64,000 nucleotides of DNA from Modestobacter sp. VKM Ac-2982. Lineage in GTDB: Bacteria; Actinomycetota; Actinomycetes; Mycobacteriales; Geodermatophilaceae. Shown here piece by piece: positions 25,581 to 33,410 of this stretch. The stretch spans positions 186,001-250,000 of the forward strand of contig NZ_JAPVBL010000003.1 in NCBI RefSeq assembly GCF_026967935.1. Reading direction: 5' to 3'. How positions within the stretch are numbered: position 1 is the stretch's first letter; each line of letters starts with the position of its first letter. A program made the position numbers and the translations under genes. Below the pieces are notes generated by a model. That model ran no database searches. It saw nothing but the letters and a program-made list of their open reading frames with translations, and was not told the origin of the DNA.

Positions 25581-26176
25581 TGACCACCTCGCTGACGGCG
25601 GTCTGGTGGGGCGGGGCGCCGGTGGACGACCAGATCGCCGACGCCCACCTCCTGGCGGCGGTCGACGAGGCGCTGTCCGGCTCGGGAGCCGAGGCGGAGC
25701 TGGTCTGCACCCATGTGGGCAGCTCCGCCCCGGCGGCCCGGATCGGCGTCTCGGTCCGGCTGACCGGGGAGCCCGCCGACCCGGCGGCGACCCGGTCGGC
25801 GCTGGCCCGGGCGCTGGCCGGCCCGGTGGTGGCCGCGGACACCGACGAGGCCGAGATCGTCGGCCCGGCCCGGACGGCGCTGCTCGAGGCCGGGGCCGGT
25901 GACGCCGGTCGGGCGATCCGCTTCCCGGGCTCGGCCTCGGTCACCGGGCGGCTCTCCGTGGCCGACCTGATCGCTGCCACCGCAATCGACCAGGTCGTCG
26001 GGATCGGCGTGGAGCCCACCGGCACCGACGTCGTGGACACCGGGCCGAACGGGTTCCTGCGGCCGCAGTTCTCCGGCGGTCGGCTGGCTCTGCTGGTCGA
26101 GCGAGCGGCCGGGGGCGTGCTCCAGCCGTTCGAGATCGAGAGCCCGCACCAGTGCTGCGAGGGCGGCGGCCACTGA
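25580..26176 (+). CDS. Hypothetical protein translationally coupled to the PHP-domain protein
   Basis: 198 residues, start overlapping the previous stop (TGATG, 25578-25582). Begins MTTSLTAVWWGGAPVDDQIADAHLLAAVDEALSG, has no signal peptide or membrane segment, and ends QCCEGGGH. The CC...H end could bind metal. I do not recognise a family. Coupling suggests a joint role with the exported PHP protein. Confidence 0.6.
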   Translation: MTTSLTAVWWGGAPVDDQIADAHLLAAVDEALSGSGAEAELVCTHVGSSAPAARIGVSVRLTGEPADPAATRSALARALAGPVVAADTDEAEIVGPARTALLEAGAGDAGRAIRFPGSASVTGRLSVADLIAATAIDQVVGIGVEPTGTDVVDTGPNGFLRPQFSGGRLALLVERAAGGVLQPFEIESPHQCCEGGGH

Positions 26177-26182
26177 ACACCC

Positions 26183-26216
26183 CGGGCGACAGAGACGGCC
26201 ATCTCTGTCGCCCGGG
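26183..26216. terminator. Hairpin between convergent genes
   Basis: CCGGGCGACAGAGA and TCTCTGTCGCCCGG are mirrored around a six-base loop. It ends the PHP operon on the plus strand and the NIPSNAP gene on the minus strand. Confidence 0.7.
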
Positions 26217-26218
26217 AC

Positions 26219-26515
26219 TCAGATCGCGGAGGTGGCGAAGCCGATCTCCTTGTCGGTGACGCACGCCGGGAACGTCTCGAACACCTGGGCCCGCTCGGGG
26301 GAGTGGTGGTAGACGTCCTCCACCCGGCGGAACTCGTCCTGGTCGCCGTCGTGTGCGACGGCCCAGGTGAACGTCTGGTGCTCCTCGTCGGCCAGGGCGA
26401 ACAGCACCCGGAAGCCGTACTGTTCGCGCACCGGCAGCAGGGTCGGGAACCAGGCCAGGAAGTCGGCCATCCGGCCCGGTTCCAGCACGTATCGGCGCAG
26501 TTGCACGGTCTCCAT
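26219..26515 (-). CDS. NIPSNAP-family protein
   Basis: 98 residues, a single ferredoxin-like alpha/beta barrel unit. METVQLRRYVLEPGRMADFLAWFPTLLPVREQYGF is the typical family start (regular strand, then helix ending at the conserved GF), followed by TFTWAVAHDGDQDEFRRVEDVYHHS. Function in bacteria is generally unknown; members often sit beside catabolic genes. Divergent from the Nudix gene. Confidence 0.8.
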   Translation of the reverse strand: METVQLRRYVLEPGRMADFLAWFPTLLPVREQYGFRVLFALADEEHQTFTWAVAHDGDQDEFRRVEDVYHHSPERAQVFETFPACVTDKEIGFATSAI

Positions 26516-26615
26516 GGCGTCATCCTGCCCGCCGCGCCGGCGCCGAGCGGGCGGGGAGGTCCTCGTCGGCGGGCTGCCGGAGCGGCGCGGTCGCGCCCCA
26601 CGGCACACTGTCGGT

Positions 26616-27089
26616 GTGCGCTCCCCGACGGATGGCTGGACGACCTGCGCCCTGGGCCACCGGCACTGGGGGCTGGCCGGCGCGGCCGGCCTGCTGCTGC
26701 ACCGGCCGGGCGCCGCCGGGATCGAGCTGCTCCTGCAGTTGCGGGTCGAGTGGTCGCACCACGGCGGCACCTGGGGCACCCCGGGCGGTGCGCTGCACCC
26801 GCAGGAGTCCCCGGCCGACGGCGCGCTGCGCGAGGCCGGCGAGGAGCTCGGGTTGCGCCCGGCGGACGTCGTCCTGGGCGTGGAGTCCGTCGACGACCAC
26901 GGCGGCTGGGTCTACACCACCGTCCTGGCCACGCCCGCCGCCGCCCTCGAGCCCGACGACCTCGCACTGAACGAGGAGAGCGCGGGCGTCGGCTGGTTCC
27001 CGCTGGACGCGTTGCCGGTGCTCCACCCGGGGCTCGCCGCTGCCCTGCCGGTGCTCGTGCGCACGTTGACCGGCTCCGACGCCCCATGA
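26616..27089 (+). CDS. Nudix hydrolase
   Basis: 157 residues. The Nudix box is complete: GALHPQESPADGALREAGEELG near residue 57-78, binding Mg for hydrolysis of a nucleoside diphosphate linked to another moiety. Substrate not predictable. GTG at 26616 is the closest start before the conserved GWTTCALGHRHWGLAGAAGLLL. The stop overlaps the Pr6Pr start (ATGA, 27086-27089). Confidence 0.88.
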   Translation: MRSPTDGWTTCALGHRHWGLAGAAGLLLHRPGAAGIELLLQLRVEWSHHGGTWGTPGGALHPQESPADGALREAGEELGLRPADVVLGVESVDDHGGWVYTTVLATPAAALEPDDLALNEESAGVGWFPLDALPVLHPGLAAALPVLVRTLTGSDAP

Positions 27090-27760
27090 CCGGACGGCAG
27101 ACCGCGGCCCGGGTCCACTGGACGGTGCTGGCCCTCGTCGTCGGGGCGTGCCTCGCGACGTCCCTGACGCGCACCCTGATCGAGACGGCGGGCGGCCGCA
27201 CCACCGTGGTGACGGAGCTGATCCGGTGGCTGAGCCTGTTCACCGTCGTGAGCAACGTGCTCGTGCTGGCCGCGGCGACGTCCTTGGCGATCGACCCGGT
27301 GCGTTCCGGCCGGCTCTGGCGGGTGCTGCTGCTCGACGCCCTGCTGGCCATCACGGTCACCGGGTTGGTCTTCTCGGTCCTGCTCTCGCCGACCGTCGAC
27401 CCCACCGGCGTGACCGTGTGGACGAACCTGGTGCTGCACTACCTGTCACCGCTGGCCATGGTGGTCGGCTGGCTGGTCTTCGGGCCGCGGCCGCGGATCA
27501 CCGGTGGCACGGTCGCCTGGGCGATGGTCTTCCCGGTGGCTTGGATCGGCTGGACGATGTGGCACGGCGCGCAGAGCCGCTGGTACCCCTACTTCTTCCT
27601 CGACGCCCGCGACCTGGGTCTCACGATCGCGCTGCGGAACACCGCCTTCGTCGTGCTCCTGGCGCTGATGTTCCTGCTGCTCTACTGGGCGGCCGACCGG
27701 TGGCTGCCGGCGACCCCCGACCGCCCCCGCGAGCCACAGAAAGCCGCCATGAGGGGCTGA
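27086..27760 (+). CDS. Pr6Pr-family integral membrane protein
   Basis: 224 residues with six hydrophobic helices. FTVVSNVLVLAAA near residue 53 and LVLHYLSPLAMVVGWLVFGPR near 117 are typical of the actinobacterial Pr6Pr/FAR-17a-AIG1-like group; WYPYFFLD lies near 167. In animals related AIG1 proteins hydrolyse fatty acid esters of hydroxy fatty acids; the bacterial role is unknown. Coupled to the Nudix gene. Confidence 0.78.
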   Translation: MTGRQTAARVHWTVLALVVGACLATSLTRTLIETAGGRTTVVTELIRWLSLFTVVSNVLVLAAATSLAIDPVRSGRLWRVLLLDALLAITVTGLVFSVLLSPTVDPTGVTVWTNLVLHYLSPLAMVVGWLVFGPRPRITGGTVAWAMVFPVAWIGWTMWHGAQSRWYPYFFLDARDLGLTIALRNTAFVVLLALMFLLLYWAADRWLPATPDRPREPQKAAMRG

Positions 27761-27798
27761 CGACGGGCGGGGTCGTCGGCCATCCGTGCGGCGGGCGC

Positions 27799-28593
27799 TC
27801 AGCCGACGGTGACGGTGACGGTGACCAGCCGGTGGTCGCCGAGCGGCAGCTGTCGGACCTCGGGGCGCTGCGGGTCCAGGCCGGCCGGGCCGAGGACGTG
27901 GTCGAACTGCACCCGGGGGGCCGGCGCGGGGTAGCTGAGCTCGCGGACCAGCCGCGGCGCGCCGAACACCCGGGCCGGCAGCGGACCGACGAGGTTCAGG
28001 TCGCCGGCCAGCACGACCGGGCCGGGCAGCTGGGCGCACCACCGGCGCAGCCGGGTCAGCTGGCGCAACGCGGTGTGCGGCGCGAACGAGAGGTGGGTGC
28101 AGACGACGGTGCAGTGCTCCAGCTCGGCCGCGATCGCCAGCCGCGGCTCGTCCGGGAACCACCACCGGCGCAGCTGCCCGGTGTGCGGATCGGTGGCCCG
28201 CAGCGGGAGCCTCGCCCGCCCGGCGCCCAGCGCGAGCACCGACCAGCGCTGCACGGGCAGTCGGCTGACCAACGCGATCCCGTAGTGCGGACCGGTCAAC
28301 GTCTCCCACGATCCGCGCAGCACCGGCGGGTCGACCGGCGTCCAGCTGCGGAAGGGGTCGGGAGTGCCGGCGACGGCCGCGGCGAACCGCCAGTCGGCGG
28401 CGCCCAGCCCGGCGGCCACCTCGGCCGGCTGGTCGACACCGTGCGAGCGCGGCTGGCCGACGTCCACCTCCTGGACGGCGAGGACGTCGGCGTCCACCCC
28501 GGCGACCGCGGCCCGCAGCCCGGCGGCGTCGAGCGAGCGCCCGGCGCCGTCCCGGCCGGAGGCGAGGTTCAGCGTCCCGACCCGGAGTTCCAT
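27799..28593 (-). CDS. Endonuclease/exonuclease/phosphatase-family protein
   Basis: 264 residues. Motifs of the DNase I-like fold: RVGTLNLASG at the start, DVLAVQEVD (metal Glu) near residue 40, VVLAGDLNLV near 197, QFDHVL near 230 and a final GDHRLVTV. No signal peptide, so presumably cytoplasmic. The substrate could be nucleic acid or a phospho-compound. The gene converges with the Pr6Pr gene. Confidence 0.83.
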   Translation of the reverse strand: MELRVGTLNLASGRDGAGRSLDAAGLRAAVAGVDADVLAVQEVDVGQPRSHGVDQPAEVAAGLGAADWRFAAAVAGTPDPFRSWTPVDPPVLRGSWETLTGPHYGIALVSRLPVQRWSVLALGAGRARLPLRATDPHTGQLRRWWFPDEPRLAIAAELEHCTVVCTHLSFAPHTALRQLTRLRRWCAQLPGPVVLAGDLNLVGPLPARVFGAPRLVRELSYPAPAPRVQFDHVLGPAGLDPQRPEVRQLPLGDHRLVTVTVTVG

Positions 28594-28622
28594 GCCGCCA
28601 TCAGACCAGTCCGGTGGCACTT

Positions 28623-28653
28623 GTGCTCTGCTCACTCGTGGTGAGCAGAGCAC
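28623..28653. repeat. 13-bp perfect hairpin between divergent genes
   Basis: GTGCTCTGCTCAC (28623-28635), five-base loop, exact complement 28641-28653. It lies between the divergent endonuclease-like gene and menB, so it cannot be a simple terminator of either; it may be an operator or a mobile palindrome like the others in this window. Confidence 0.6.
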
Positions 28654-28716
28654 CAGGCGCCGGGGGGCACCTGGTCGGCGAGGCGGGGGCAGGGCCGGGC
28701 AGCTAGGTTCGGGCTC

Positions 28717-29607
28717 GTGAGTGCCCGCGCCGACGTCTCCGAGATCTTCGACCCCACCGCCTGGCGGCCGGTCGAGGGCTTCGAGCAGCTGACCGACGTC
28801 ACCTACCACCGTGCCGTCGACGCCGGGGTCGTGCGGATCGCGCTCGACCGGCCCGAGGTGCGCAACGCCTTCCGCCCGCAGACGGTCGACCAGTTGCTCG
28901 CCGTCTTCGAGCACGCCCGGCTGGCCACCGACGTCGGCTGCGTGCTGCTGACCGGCAACGGCCCGAGCGAGAAGGACGGCGGCTGGGCGTTCTGCTCCGG
29001 CGGTGACCAGCGGGTGCGCGGCAAGTACGGCTACGAGGCCGGCGACGGCGCGAACGGGCGGCTGCACATCCTGGAGGTGCAGCGGCTCATCCGGTTCATG
29101 CCGAAGGTCGTCGTCTGCGTCGTCCCGGGCTGGGCGGCCGGTGGTGGGCACAGCCTGCACGTGGTCGCCGACCTCACCCTGGCCAGCGCCGAGCACGCCC
29201 GGTTCAAGCAGACCGACGCCGACGTCGGCAGCTTCGACGGCGGGTTCGGCTCGGCCTACCTGGCCCGCCAGGTCGGGCAGAAGTTCGCCCGGGAGGTCTT
29301 CTTCCTCGGCGAGGAGTACTCGGCCGAGGAGGCCCACCGGATGGGCATGGTCAACCGGGTCGTGCCGCACGCCGAGCTGGAGGCCACCGCACTCGACTGG
29401 GGACGCCGGATCGTGGCCAAGAGCCCGACCGCCCAGCGGATGCTCAAGTACTCGTTCAACCTGATCGACGACGGGCTGGTCGGTCAGCAGCTGTTCGCCG
29501 GGGAGACCACCCGGCTGGCCTACATGGCCGAGGAGGCCGTGGAGGGCCGGGACTCGTTCCTGGAGAAGCGCCCGGCCGACTTCTCCCGCTTCCCATGGCA
29601 CGCCTGA
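28717..29607 (+). CDS. menB: 1,4-dihydroxy-2-naphthoyl-CoA synthase
   Basis: 296 residues. It closes the second ring of menaquinone from O-succinylbenzoyl-CoA. MenB-specific blocks are present: GPSEKDGGWAFCSGGDQRVRG near residue 87-107, VPGWAAGGGHSLHVVADLTLAS near 137, and KQTDADVGSFDGGFGSAYLARQVGQ with the catalytic Asp/Ser/Tyr region. GTG start. No other men genes are in the window. A TAGGTT hexamer 10 bases upstream suggests a nearly leaderless transcript. Confidence 0.93.
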   Translation: MSARADVSEIFDPTAWRPVEGFEQLTDVTYHRAVDAGVVRIALDRPEVRNAFRPQTVDQLLAVFEHARLATDVGCVLLTGNGPSEKDGGWAFCSGGDQRVRGKYGYEAGDGANGRLHILEVQRLIRFMPKVVVCVVPGWAAGGGHSLHVVADLTLASAEHARFKQTDADVGSFDGGFGSAYLARQVGQKFAREVFFLGEEYSAEEAHRMGMVNRVVPHAELEATALDWGRRIVAKSPTAQRMLKYSFNLIDDGLVGQQLFAGETTRLAYMAEEAVEGRDSFLEKRPADFSRFPWHA

Positions 29608-29622
29608 CAGAGGAGGACACGG

Positions 29623-29955
29623 ATGATCGTCGAGGTGATCGGTGGCGCCGACGAGGTGCCCGAGGTGCGGGTGGCCGACGTCGACGACCTGGCCCGGCTG
29701 CACCTGGCCGTGGGTGCGCTGACCGACGAGGACGTCGACCGGGCGTTGCGCGACGCGGGCATGGGCCGGCTGACCGACGGCGACACCGCGCTGCTGGACG
29801 TCTCGGCCCTGCGCGCCGCGGCCGGTGCCCGGGCGACCGCCGACGACTGGGCGCAGGGCTTCGACCGGATGGTGGAGCAGGCCGTCGAGAAGGGCTGGAC
29901 CGCGGACGACGGAGCCAGCCTGCAGGTGCACGTGGAGCCCGCCGCGTCGGCCTGA
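29623..29955 (+). CDS. Conserved small hypothetical protein downstream of menB
   Basis: 110 residues, acidic, no membrane segments. It starts MIVEVIGGADEVPEVRVADVDDLARLHLAVGAL and has a GAGGAGGA ribosome site 16 bases after menB, so it is co-transcribed. No family recognised; the small alpha/beta pattern with a DDWAQGFDRMVEQAVEKGW helix suggests a soluble single-domain protein. Confidence 0.65.
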   Translation: MIVEVIGGADEVPEVRVADVDDLARLHLAVGALTDEDVDRALRDAGMGRLTDGDTALLDVSALRAAAGARATADDWAQGFDRMVEQAVEKGWTADDGASLQVHVEPAASA

Positions 29956-30037
29956 GACCGGTGCGCCGCCAGTGTGATCTCGATGTGGAATGCCTCGGTT
30001 GTTGTGGTCACTCCACTTTTGTGGGCACGATTGCACG

Positions 30038-30664
30038 GTGACGACGACCGAACGGCCTCCGCGACCCGCCGGCGCACGCCCTCCGGGCCGTCCGCTGTCC
30101 TCGGAGCTGTCCGACCAACTGGTGGCCGTGGCGGTGGAGATCCTCGCCGACGAGGGCTGGGGCAGGCTCAACAGCGACCGCGTCGCCGCGCGTGCCCGAG
30201 CCGGCAAGGCCGGCATCTACCGGCGGTGGCCGACGATGGCCGCGCTCGCGCGGCACGCCCTGAGCACCGCACCGCTGGTGGAGCTGCCCGCCGACTCCGG
30301 GTCGCTGCGCGGCGACCTCTGCGAGCTGCTGGTCCGCTGGACCCGGCCGCTGGACCGGGCAGAGCGCGCGGCGGCGAGCCTGATGGGGGCGGCGCGGCAC
30401 GACGACGACCTGCGCGCCGGTCTGGAGGAGGCGCTGGTGCGCCCGCTGGCCGGTGTGGTGCGGGAGATCTCGGCGCGGGAGGCCACCCGCGGGCGTGAGC
30501 TGTCGCAGCAACAGGTCGCGCTGCTCGGCTCGGTGGTGCAGGCGCTCTGGTGGCAGCGCTACACGGCGTTCGCTTCCGTGGTGATGAGCACCCCGCAGGT
30601 CGAGCAGCTGGTCACCGACGTGCTGCTGCCGATCCTCGGCCCCGAGCAGCTGCCGGGGGGCTGA
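30038..30664 (+). CDS. TetR/AcrR-family transcriptional regulator
   Basis: 208 residues from GTG (VTTTERPPRPAG). Helix-turn-helix at about 24-70: LSDQLVAVAVEILADEGWGRLNSDRVAARARAGKAGIYRRWPTMAAL. The C-terminal ligand domain resembles the TetR_C_16/11-like group. An earlier ATG at 29990 would add 16 Cys/His-containing residues without similarity, so the GTG is preferred. It may regulate itself; a weak GTGG-N5-CCAC dyad lies at 30004-30016. Confidence 0.82.
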   Translation: MTTTERPPRPAGARPPGRPLSSELSDQLVAVAVEILADEGWGRLNSDRVAARARAGKAGIYRRWPTMAALARHALSTAPLVELPADSGSLRGDLCELLVRWTRPLDRAERAAASLMGAARHDDDLRAGLEEALVRPLAGVVREISAREATRGRELSQQQVALLGSVVQALWWQRYTAFASVVMSTPQVEQLVTDVLLPILGPEQLPGG

Positions 30665-30668
30665 GCCC

Positions 30669-31340
30669 TCAGTCGATCCGCACGTCCAGCTGGCGGGCGA
30701 GCCGGCGCACCCCGTCCTCCAGCATGGCCAGCGTGGCGACCGTGGTCGCGTGCTCCGGTCCGTGCGCCTCGCCGGCCTCCGCGCCGAGCACCTGCCGGCG
30801 GTGTGCGAGCACCAGCACCCGGCCGGCCACGAGGAACAGACCGGCCGCCAGGCGACTCAGCACGTCGACCGCTGCGCCGTCCGGCTGTCCCGATGCCGAC
30901 AGAGCCGTCGCGAGGGCCGAGGCCACCCGACCGCCGGCTTGCTCGACCAGCGTGCGCTCGCGTTCCTGCAGGCTGGGTGTCCGCGCCAGGGCCTCCAGGT
31001 AGTGGCGGCTCTCCGGCCGGGCCTCCTGCTCCAGCAGCTGGTGGAGGTCCCGCTCCAGGTAGCTGCGCAGGGCGGCGAGCGGACCGGTGCCGTCCGGTCG
31101 GGCTGCGACGGCGGCGGCGACCCCCTCGACCCACGGCGTCCGGCCGTCGAAGAACAGTGCTTCCTTGCTCTCGAAGTGGTTGAAGACGGTCTGCACCGCG
31201 ACGTCGGCGGCGGTGGCGACGTCGGCGATGGTCACCGCGCAGAAGTCGCGCTCGGCGAACAGGCGCTGCGCCGCCGCGCGGATCTCCGCCCGGGTCTGCG
31301 CCTTCCGGCGTTCCCGGCGCCCCCCTGCCGCCGTGTCCAC
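30669..31340 (-). CDS. TetR-family transcriptional regulator
   Basis: 223 residues. The N-terminal helix-turn-helix RRERRKAQTRAEIRAAAQRLFAERDFCAVTIADVATAADVAVQTVFNHFESKEALFFDG is a textbook TetR DNA-binding domain. It is divergent from the alcohol dehydrogenase gene and probably controls it through the dyad at 31420-31436. Start choice: GTG 31340; TTG 31349 and ATG 31436 are in frame upstream. TACATT just upstream on this strand could be a -10 box of a leaderless message. Confidence 0.85.
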   Translation of the reverse strand: MDTAAGGRRERRKAQTRAEIRAAAQRLFAERDFCAVTIADVATAADVAVQTVFNHFESKEALFFDGRTPWVEGVAAAVAARPDGTGPLAALRSYLERDLHQLLEQEARPESRHYLEALARTPSLQERERTLVEQAGGRVASALATALSASGQPDGAAVDVLSRLAAGLFLVAGRVLVLAHRRQVLGAEAGEAHGPEHATTVATLAMLEDGVRRLARQLDVRID

Positions 31341-31419
31341 GGTGGCCAATGTAGAGCGCAACTCGCCGTGTCCATGCCCGTGTGCGCCGGTCAGTGCCTT
31401 GCCGCGTCGGCTCTGGGTG

Positions 31420-31458
31420 GTGGCACTGGGTGCCACTCGGTGCCGGACCCCTTAGCGT
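31420..31458 (+). promoter_or_regulatory. Candidate TetR operator over the alcohol dehydrogenase promoter
   Basis: GTGGCAC-TGG-GTGCCAC (31420-31436) is a 17-bp dyad with perfect 7-bp arms. A TAGCGT hexamer at 31453-31458 is a possible -10 box; its -35 region would fall inside the dyad, so a bound repressor would block polymerase. The neighbouring TetR gene makes it a likely binding site. Confidence 0.5.
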
Positions 31459-31492
31459 GGGCCCCGTCACGAACGAGGCGGGGAGACGGTGG

Positions 31493-32599
31493 ATGAAGAC
31501 GCACGGTGCGGTGCTGCGGGGTCCCGGCGACTGGGAGGTCGCGGAGCTGGAGCTGGTCGACCCCGGCCCGGGGCAGGTGCTGGTGGAGATGGCCTACGCG
31601 GGCCTGTGCCACTCCGACGAGCACCTGCGGTTCGAGAGCCAGCGCTACCCGATCGTCGGCGGGCACGAGGGCGCCGGCGTCGTCCAGGCCGTCGGGGCCG
31701 GCGTCACCAGCGTGCGGCCCGGTGACCACGTGGTCACCTCGTTCCTCCCGGCCTGCGGCCACTGCCGCTGGTGCGCCACCGGCCGGTCGAACCTCTGCGA
31801 CCTCGGCGCGACCATCGGCACCGGTCAGCTGCCCGGCGGGACGTGGCCGTTCCGGCTGGACGGCGAGGAGCTCGGCGGCTTCTGCATGGTCGGCGCCTTC
31901 GCCCAGCACTCGGTGCTCTCGGAGTTCTCCTGCGTCAAGATCGAGCCGCACCTGCCGCTGGACGTCGCCGCGCTGATGGCCTGCAGCGTCCCGACCGGCT
32001 GGGGGTCCGCGGTGAACGCCGGGCCGGTGCGCCAGGGGGACGTCGTGGTGGTCGTCGGCACCGGTGGGGTCGGCTGCAACGCGGTGCAGGGTGCGGCGAT
32101 GGCCGGCGCGGGGGCCGTCGTCGCCGTCGACCCGGTGGCCTTCCGCCGCGAGTTCGCCCAGACCCTGGGGGCCACTCACGCGGTCGCCAGCACCGAGGAG
32201 GCGGCGGGCCTGGCGAAGCAGCTGTCCCGCGGCACCGGGGCGGACGTCGTCATCCTGGCCACCGGCACGACCAGCCCGGAGATCACCGGCGGCGCCTACC
32301 GCTGCCTGGGCAAGGGCGGCACGCTGGTGCTCACCGGCCTGGCCGACCACACGATGGAGACGACGGTCGCGCTGCCCGGCAACATCACCACCGTCTACGA
32401 GCAGCGGGTCCAGGGCGCGCTGTACGGGATGTGCAACGCCTACCAGGACATCCCGCGGCTGCTGCGGCTCTACGAGGACGGCGCGCTCGAGGTCGAGTCG
32501 CTGATCACGAAGCGCTACTCGCTCGACGAGGTCAACCAGGGCTACCAGGACCAGCGCGACGGCACGGTCATCCGCGGCGTCCTCCAGCACCAGCACTGA
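31493..32599 (+). CDS. Zinc-dependent alcohol dehydrogenase, NDMA-dependent type
   Basis: 368 residues. Catalytic zinc ligands Cys39 (GLCHSDEH), GGHEGAG, and the structural zinc block CGHCRWCATGRSNLC are intact, followed by the Rossmann VVVVGTGGVGCNAVQGA near residue 185. LGATIGTGQLPGGTWPF and the C-terminal ITKRYSLDEVNQGYQD match the actinobacterial Rxyl_3153/NDMA-dependent group, which often relies on the redox cofactor mycofactocin. No mycofactocin genes are in the window. ATG start after GGGGAGA. Confidence 0.88.
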   Translation: MKTHGAVLRGPGDWEVAELELVDPGPGQVLVEMAYAGLCHSDEHLRFESQRYPIVGGHEGAGVVQAVGAGVTSVRPGDHVVTSFLPACGHCRWCATGRSNLCDLGATIGTGQLPGGTWPFRLDGEELGGFCMVGAFAQHSVLSEFSCVKIEPHLPLDVAALMACSVPTGWGSAVNAGPVRQGDVVVVVGTGGVGCNAVQGAAMAGAGAVVAVDPVAFRREFAQTLGATHAVASTEEAAGLAKQLSRGTGADVVILATGTTSPEITGGAYRCLGKGGTLVLTGLADHTMETTVALPGNITTVYEQRVQGALYGMCNAYQDIPRLLRLYEDGALEVESLITKRYSLDEVNQGYQDQRDGTVIRGVLQHQH

Positions 32600-32607
32600 C
32601 CCACCCG

Positions 32608-32639
32608 TGAGCCACCAAAATGGCCATTTTGGTGGCTCA
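32608..32639. repeat. 32-bp perfect palindrome with CCAAAATGGCCATTTTGG core (copy 1)
   Basis: TGAGCCACCAAAATGG (32608-32623) is followed directly by its exact complement to 32639, with no loop base. It lies 9 bases after the alcohol dehydrogenase stop and before the HAD gene. The AT-rich core stands out in this GC-rich DNA. Its inner 22 bp recur at 45755-45776. Confidence 0.85.
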
Positions 32640-32677
32640 GGGGGTGATCGTCCGGGCGGCTGGGCAGGGCATCGGGC

Positions 32678-33343
32678 ATGGCTGAACCCACGATCGCCGT
32701 CATGGACGTCGACGGCACCCTCGTCGACTCGAACTACCAGCACGCCCTGGCCTGGTACCGGGCGCTCCGCTCGCTGGGGGAGACCTTCCCCGTCTGGCGC
32801 ATCCACCGCCTGATCGGCATGGGCGGGGACCAGCTGGTCGCGGCCCTCGGCGGGGAGGAGGTCGAGCGGCGGATCGGCGACGAGGCCCGGGACAGGTGGG
32901 TGGCCGAGGTCGACCCGCTCATCGACGAGATCGCCCCGCTGCCCGGCGCCCGTGACCTGCTGGTGGCCATCAAGGAGCGTGGGCACCGGCTGGTGCTGGC
33001 CAGCTCGGGGAAGCCGAAGCACGTGGAGGTGTTCCTCGACCTCCTCGACGCCCGGGACCTGGCCGACGCGGTCACCTCCAGCGGCGACGTGGAGTCGTCC
33101 AAGCCGGAGCCGGACCTGCTGAAGGTGGCCCGGCAGATGCTGGGGGCCGCCGACGAGACCAGCAGCGTGATGGTCGGCGACTCCGTGTGGGACGTCGTGG
33201 CGGCGAAGAACGCCGGGATGCCGGCGATCGTCGTCCGCTCCGGTGGCTTCGGGGACGACGAGCTGCGCGACGCCGGTGCCGTCGGGATCTACGACACCCC
33301 CGGCGACCTCGCGGCAGCACTCGACGACACCCCGCTCGCCTAG
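32678..33343 (+). CDS. HAD-superfamily phosphatase (subfamily IA)
   Basis: 221 residues. Motif I DVDGTLVDSN (nucleophile Asp) at residue 10, motif II LASS near 108, motif III Lys in SSKPEPD near 143 and motif IV GDSVWDVVAAKNAG near 166 are all present, with a helical cap between. It resembles phosphoglycolate phosphatase or beta-phosphoglucomutase-like enzymes; the substrate is not fixed. It ends in TAG, so UAG still works as a stop in this organism. Confidence 0.88.
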   Translation: MAEPTIAVMDVDGTLVDSNYQHALAWYRALRSLGETFPVWRIHRLIGMGGDQLVAALGGEEVERRIGDEARDRWVAEVDPLIDEIAPLPGARDLLVAIKERGHRLVLASSGKPKHVEVFLDLLDARDLADAVTSSGDVESSKPEPDLLKVARQMLGAADETSSVMVGDSVWDVVAAKNAGMPAIVVRSGGFGDDELRDAGAVGIYDTPGDLAAALDDTPLA

Positions 33344-33352
33344 CTCTTCCGG

Positions 33353-33403
33353 CCCCGCTGCAGGGGCCCGCCGCGAGCGTGCGAGCGGTGGGGGGCAGCG
33401 GGG
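33353..33403. terminator. Hairpin between convergent HAD and gpgS genes
   Basis: CCCCGCTGC (33353-33361) pairs with GCAGCGGGG (33395-33403); the 33-base interior can fold further. It lies between the stops of two convergent genes. Confidence 0.55.
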
Positions 33404-33410
33404 TCCTTCA

